The notes under the pieces: model-generated | What the model saw: only the letters and a program-made list of their open reading frames with translations | Database searches by the model: none | What the model was told of the DNA's origin: nothing | Shown here: piece by piece, positions 7,477 through 8,314 of the stretch | Position numbering within the stretch: position 1 is the stretch's first letter | Layout of the letters: each line of letters starts with the position of its first letter | Translations under genes and position numbers: made by a program | NCBI GenBank assembly: GCA_937973565.1 | Contig: CALJKQ010000149.1 | Coordinates: 1-8,314 of the forward strand | DNA length: 8,314 nt | From: an uncultured Saprospiraceae bacterium | GTDB taxonomy: Bacteria > Bacteroidota > Bacteroidia > Chitinophagales > Saprospiraceae | Direction of reading: 5' to 3'

Positions 7477-8314
7477 ATGATCACAAGAACACTTTACCTG
7501 CTCTTTTTTGTTATTGGAATTCAATTTTGTGTGGATGCCCAAATCAGTGAGGAAGAAAAACTGGCCATCAAACTGGGAGAAAAATCAAGGATCATGATCA
7601 GTGAAAACGGTCGAATATTCAGGGATCTCAACAAAAACAGAAAGCTTGACGTCTACGAAGACAGACTGCAGTCTATTGATGCAAGGATCGAGGATTTACT
7701 CTCACAGATGACCGTAGAAGAAAAATGCGGTATGATGTTCATCAATGGAGCTGCCATCAGCCAGGATGCCAATCCAGATGGCAAGTTGAATTTAACGGGT
7801 CCAGCTGCCCGCATGCCTTCCGTTGTGGTCAATATGCAGGCGCGAAAGATGAATCACTTCAATATTTGGGACATACCGGCTGATCCATTGATCTTTGCCC
7901 AATGGTACAACAATGCGCAGCAGGCAGCAGAAAATTCAAGGTTGGGCATTCCCATCACCATTGCTTCAGATCCAAGGCATCACCTGGGTAAGAACGTGAT
8001 CAGCATGGCTTCCACAGGTTTTTCACAATTTTGTGAGATGCCCGGTTTTGCAGCCATTGGCGATGAAACCCTGGTAAAGGAATTTGCCGAAGTAGTACGA
8101 AAAGAATACCTCGCCATTGGCATCAGAGAAGCCCTGCACCCCCAAATCGACCTCGCCACAGAACCCCGCTGGGCTCGCATCAGTGGTAATTTCAGCGAAG
8201 ATGCAAAGTTGACGGCACGGCTGGTAAAGCCTTATATTATGGGTTTACAGAGCGCCGATTTACGCAATGGTGTGGCCTGTATGACCAAACATTTACCCGG
8301 AGGAGGACCACAGA
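7477..8314 (+). CDS. Secreted glycoside hydrolase family 3 protein (beta-glucosidase-like), 3' end outside window
   Basis: The first 279 residues are visible and the frame is open at the right edge. Residues 1-21 are a signal peptide (TLYLLFFVIGIQFCV, likely cleavage after VDA). Residues 50-61 (DLNKNRKLDVYE) fit a calcium-binding EF-hand-like loop with ligands D50, N52, N54, D58 and E61. The GH3 N-terminal barrel starts at about 68 (ARIEDLLSQMTVEEKCGMM). GH3 landmarks follow: RLGIPITIASD with substrate-site D165, HPQIDLATEPRWARISGNFS at 221-240, and TKHLPGGG with the substrate-binding K271/H272. The catalytic Asp nucleophile lies beyond the window, so activity cannot be judged. Members release terminal sugars from oligosaccharides in the periplasm or outside. 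The ATG at 7477 is chosen because it gives an intact signal peptide. It is 108 bp after the pump operon and probably a separate unit. Confidence 0.92.
   Translation, partial: MITRTLYLLFFVIGIQFCVDAQISEEEKLAIKLGEKSRIMISENGRIFRDLNKNRKLDVYEDRLQSIDARIEDLLSQMTVEEKCGMMFINGAAISQDANPDGKLNLTGPAARMPSVVVNMQARKMNHFNIWDIPADPLIFAQWYNNAQQAAENSRLGIPITIASDPRHHLGKNVISMASTGFSQFCEMPGFAAIGDETLVKEFAEVVRKEYLAIGIREALHPQIDLATEPRWARISGNFSEDAKLTARLVKPYIMGLQSADLRNGVACMTKHLPGGGPQ

Noticed and set aside
7980..8180. Minus-strand open frame opposite the GH3 gene
   Set aside because: It is antisense to conserved GH3 motifs and has no recognisable protein features.

Overview
The window looks like chromosomal DNA from a member of the Bacteroidota, possibly a Saprospiria-like lineage. 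This is inferred from three things: the style of the LuxR-type DNA-binding domains (…YKEIA…GTVKQ…), start codons without Shine-Dalgarno sequences, and one TAnnTTTG-type -7 promoter element. The closest genus cannot be named from the sequence alone. All genes seen are on the + strand.

Layout. (1) Bases 1-1382 hold two tandem, paralogous NarL/LuxR-type response regulators. The first is cut by the left edge of the window and has a degenerate receiver domain; the second is complete and canonical. No histidine kinase is visible. (2) Bases 1383-1904 are a 522-bp non-coding gap. It contains a 19-bp tandem repeat array (eight units plus one detached unit), a short GTCTCGC-like repeat, and a probable promoter -7 element just before the next gene. 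(3) Bases 1905-7368 form a tight three-gene operon for a complete tripartite RND efflux pump: periplasmic adaptor, inner-membrane HAE1-type RND transporter and TolC-type outer-membrane channel. The first two genes are separated by 3 nt and the last two overlap by 14 nt. (4) After a 108-bp gap, a secreted glycoside hydrolase family 3 enzyme starts at 7477 and runs off the right edge.

How it works together. The pump genes encode all three layers needed for proton-driven export of small amphiphilic molecules across both membranes. The response regulators are separated from the pump by the repeat-rich gap, and nothing in the sequence ties them to its control. The GH3 enzyme is probably an independent sugar-degrading function.

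I found no RNA gene, IS element, CRISPR array, or convincing new biological system. The most unusual items are the 19-bp tandem array and the degenerate receiver domain in the first regulator.
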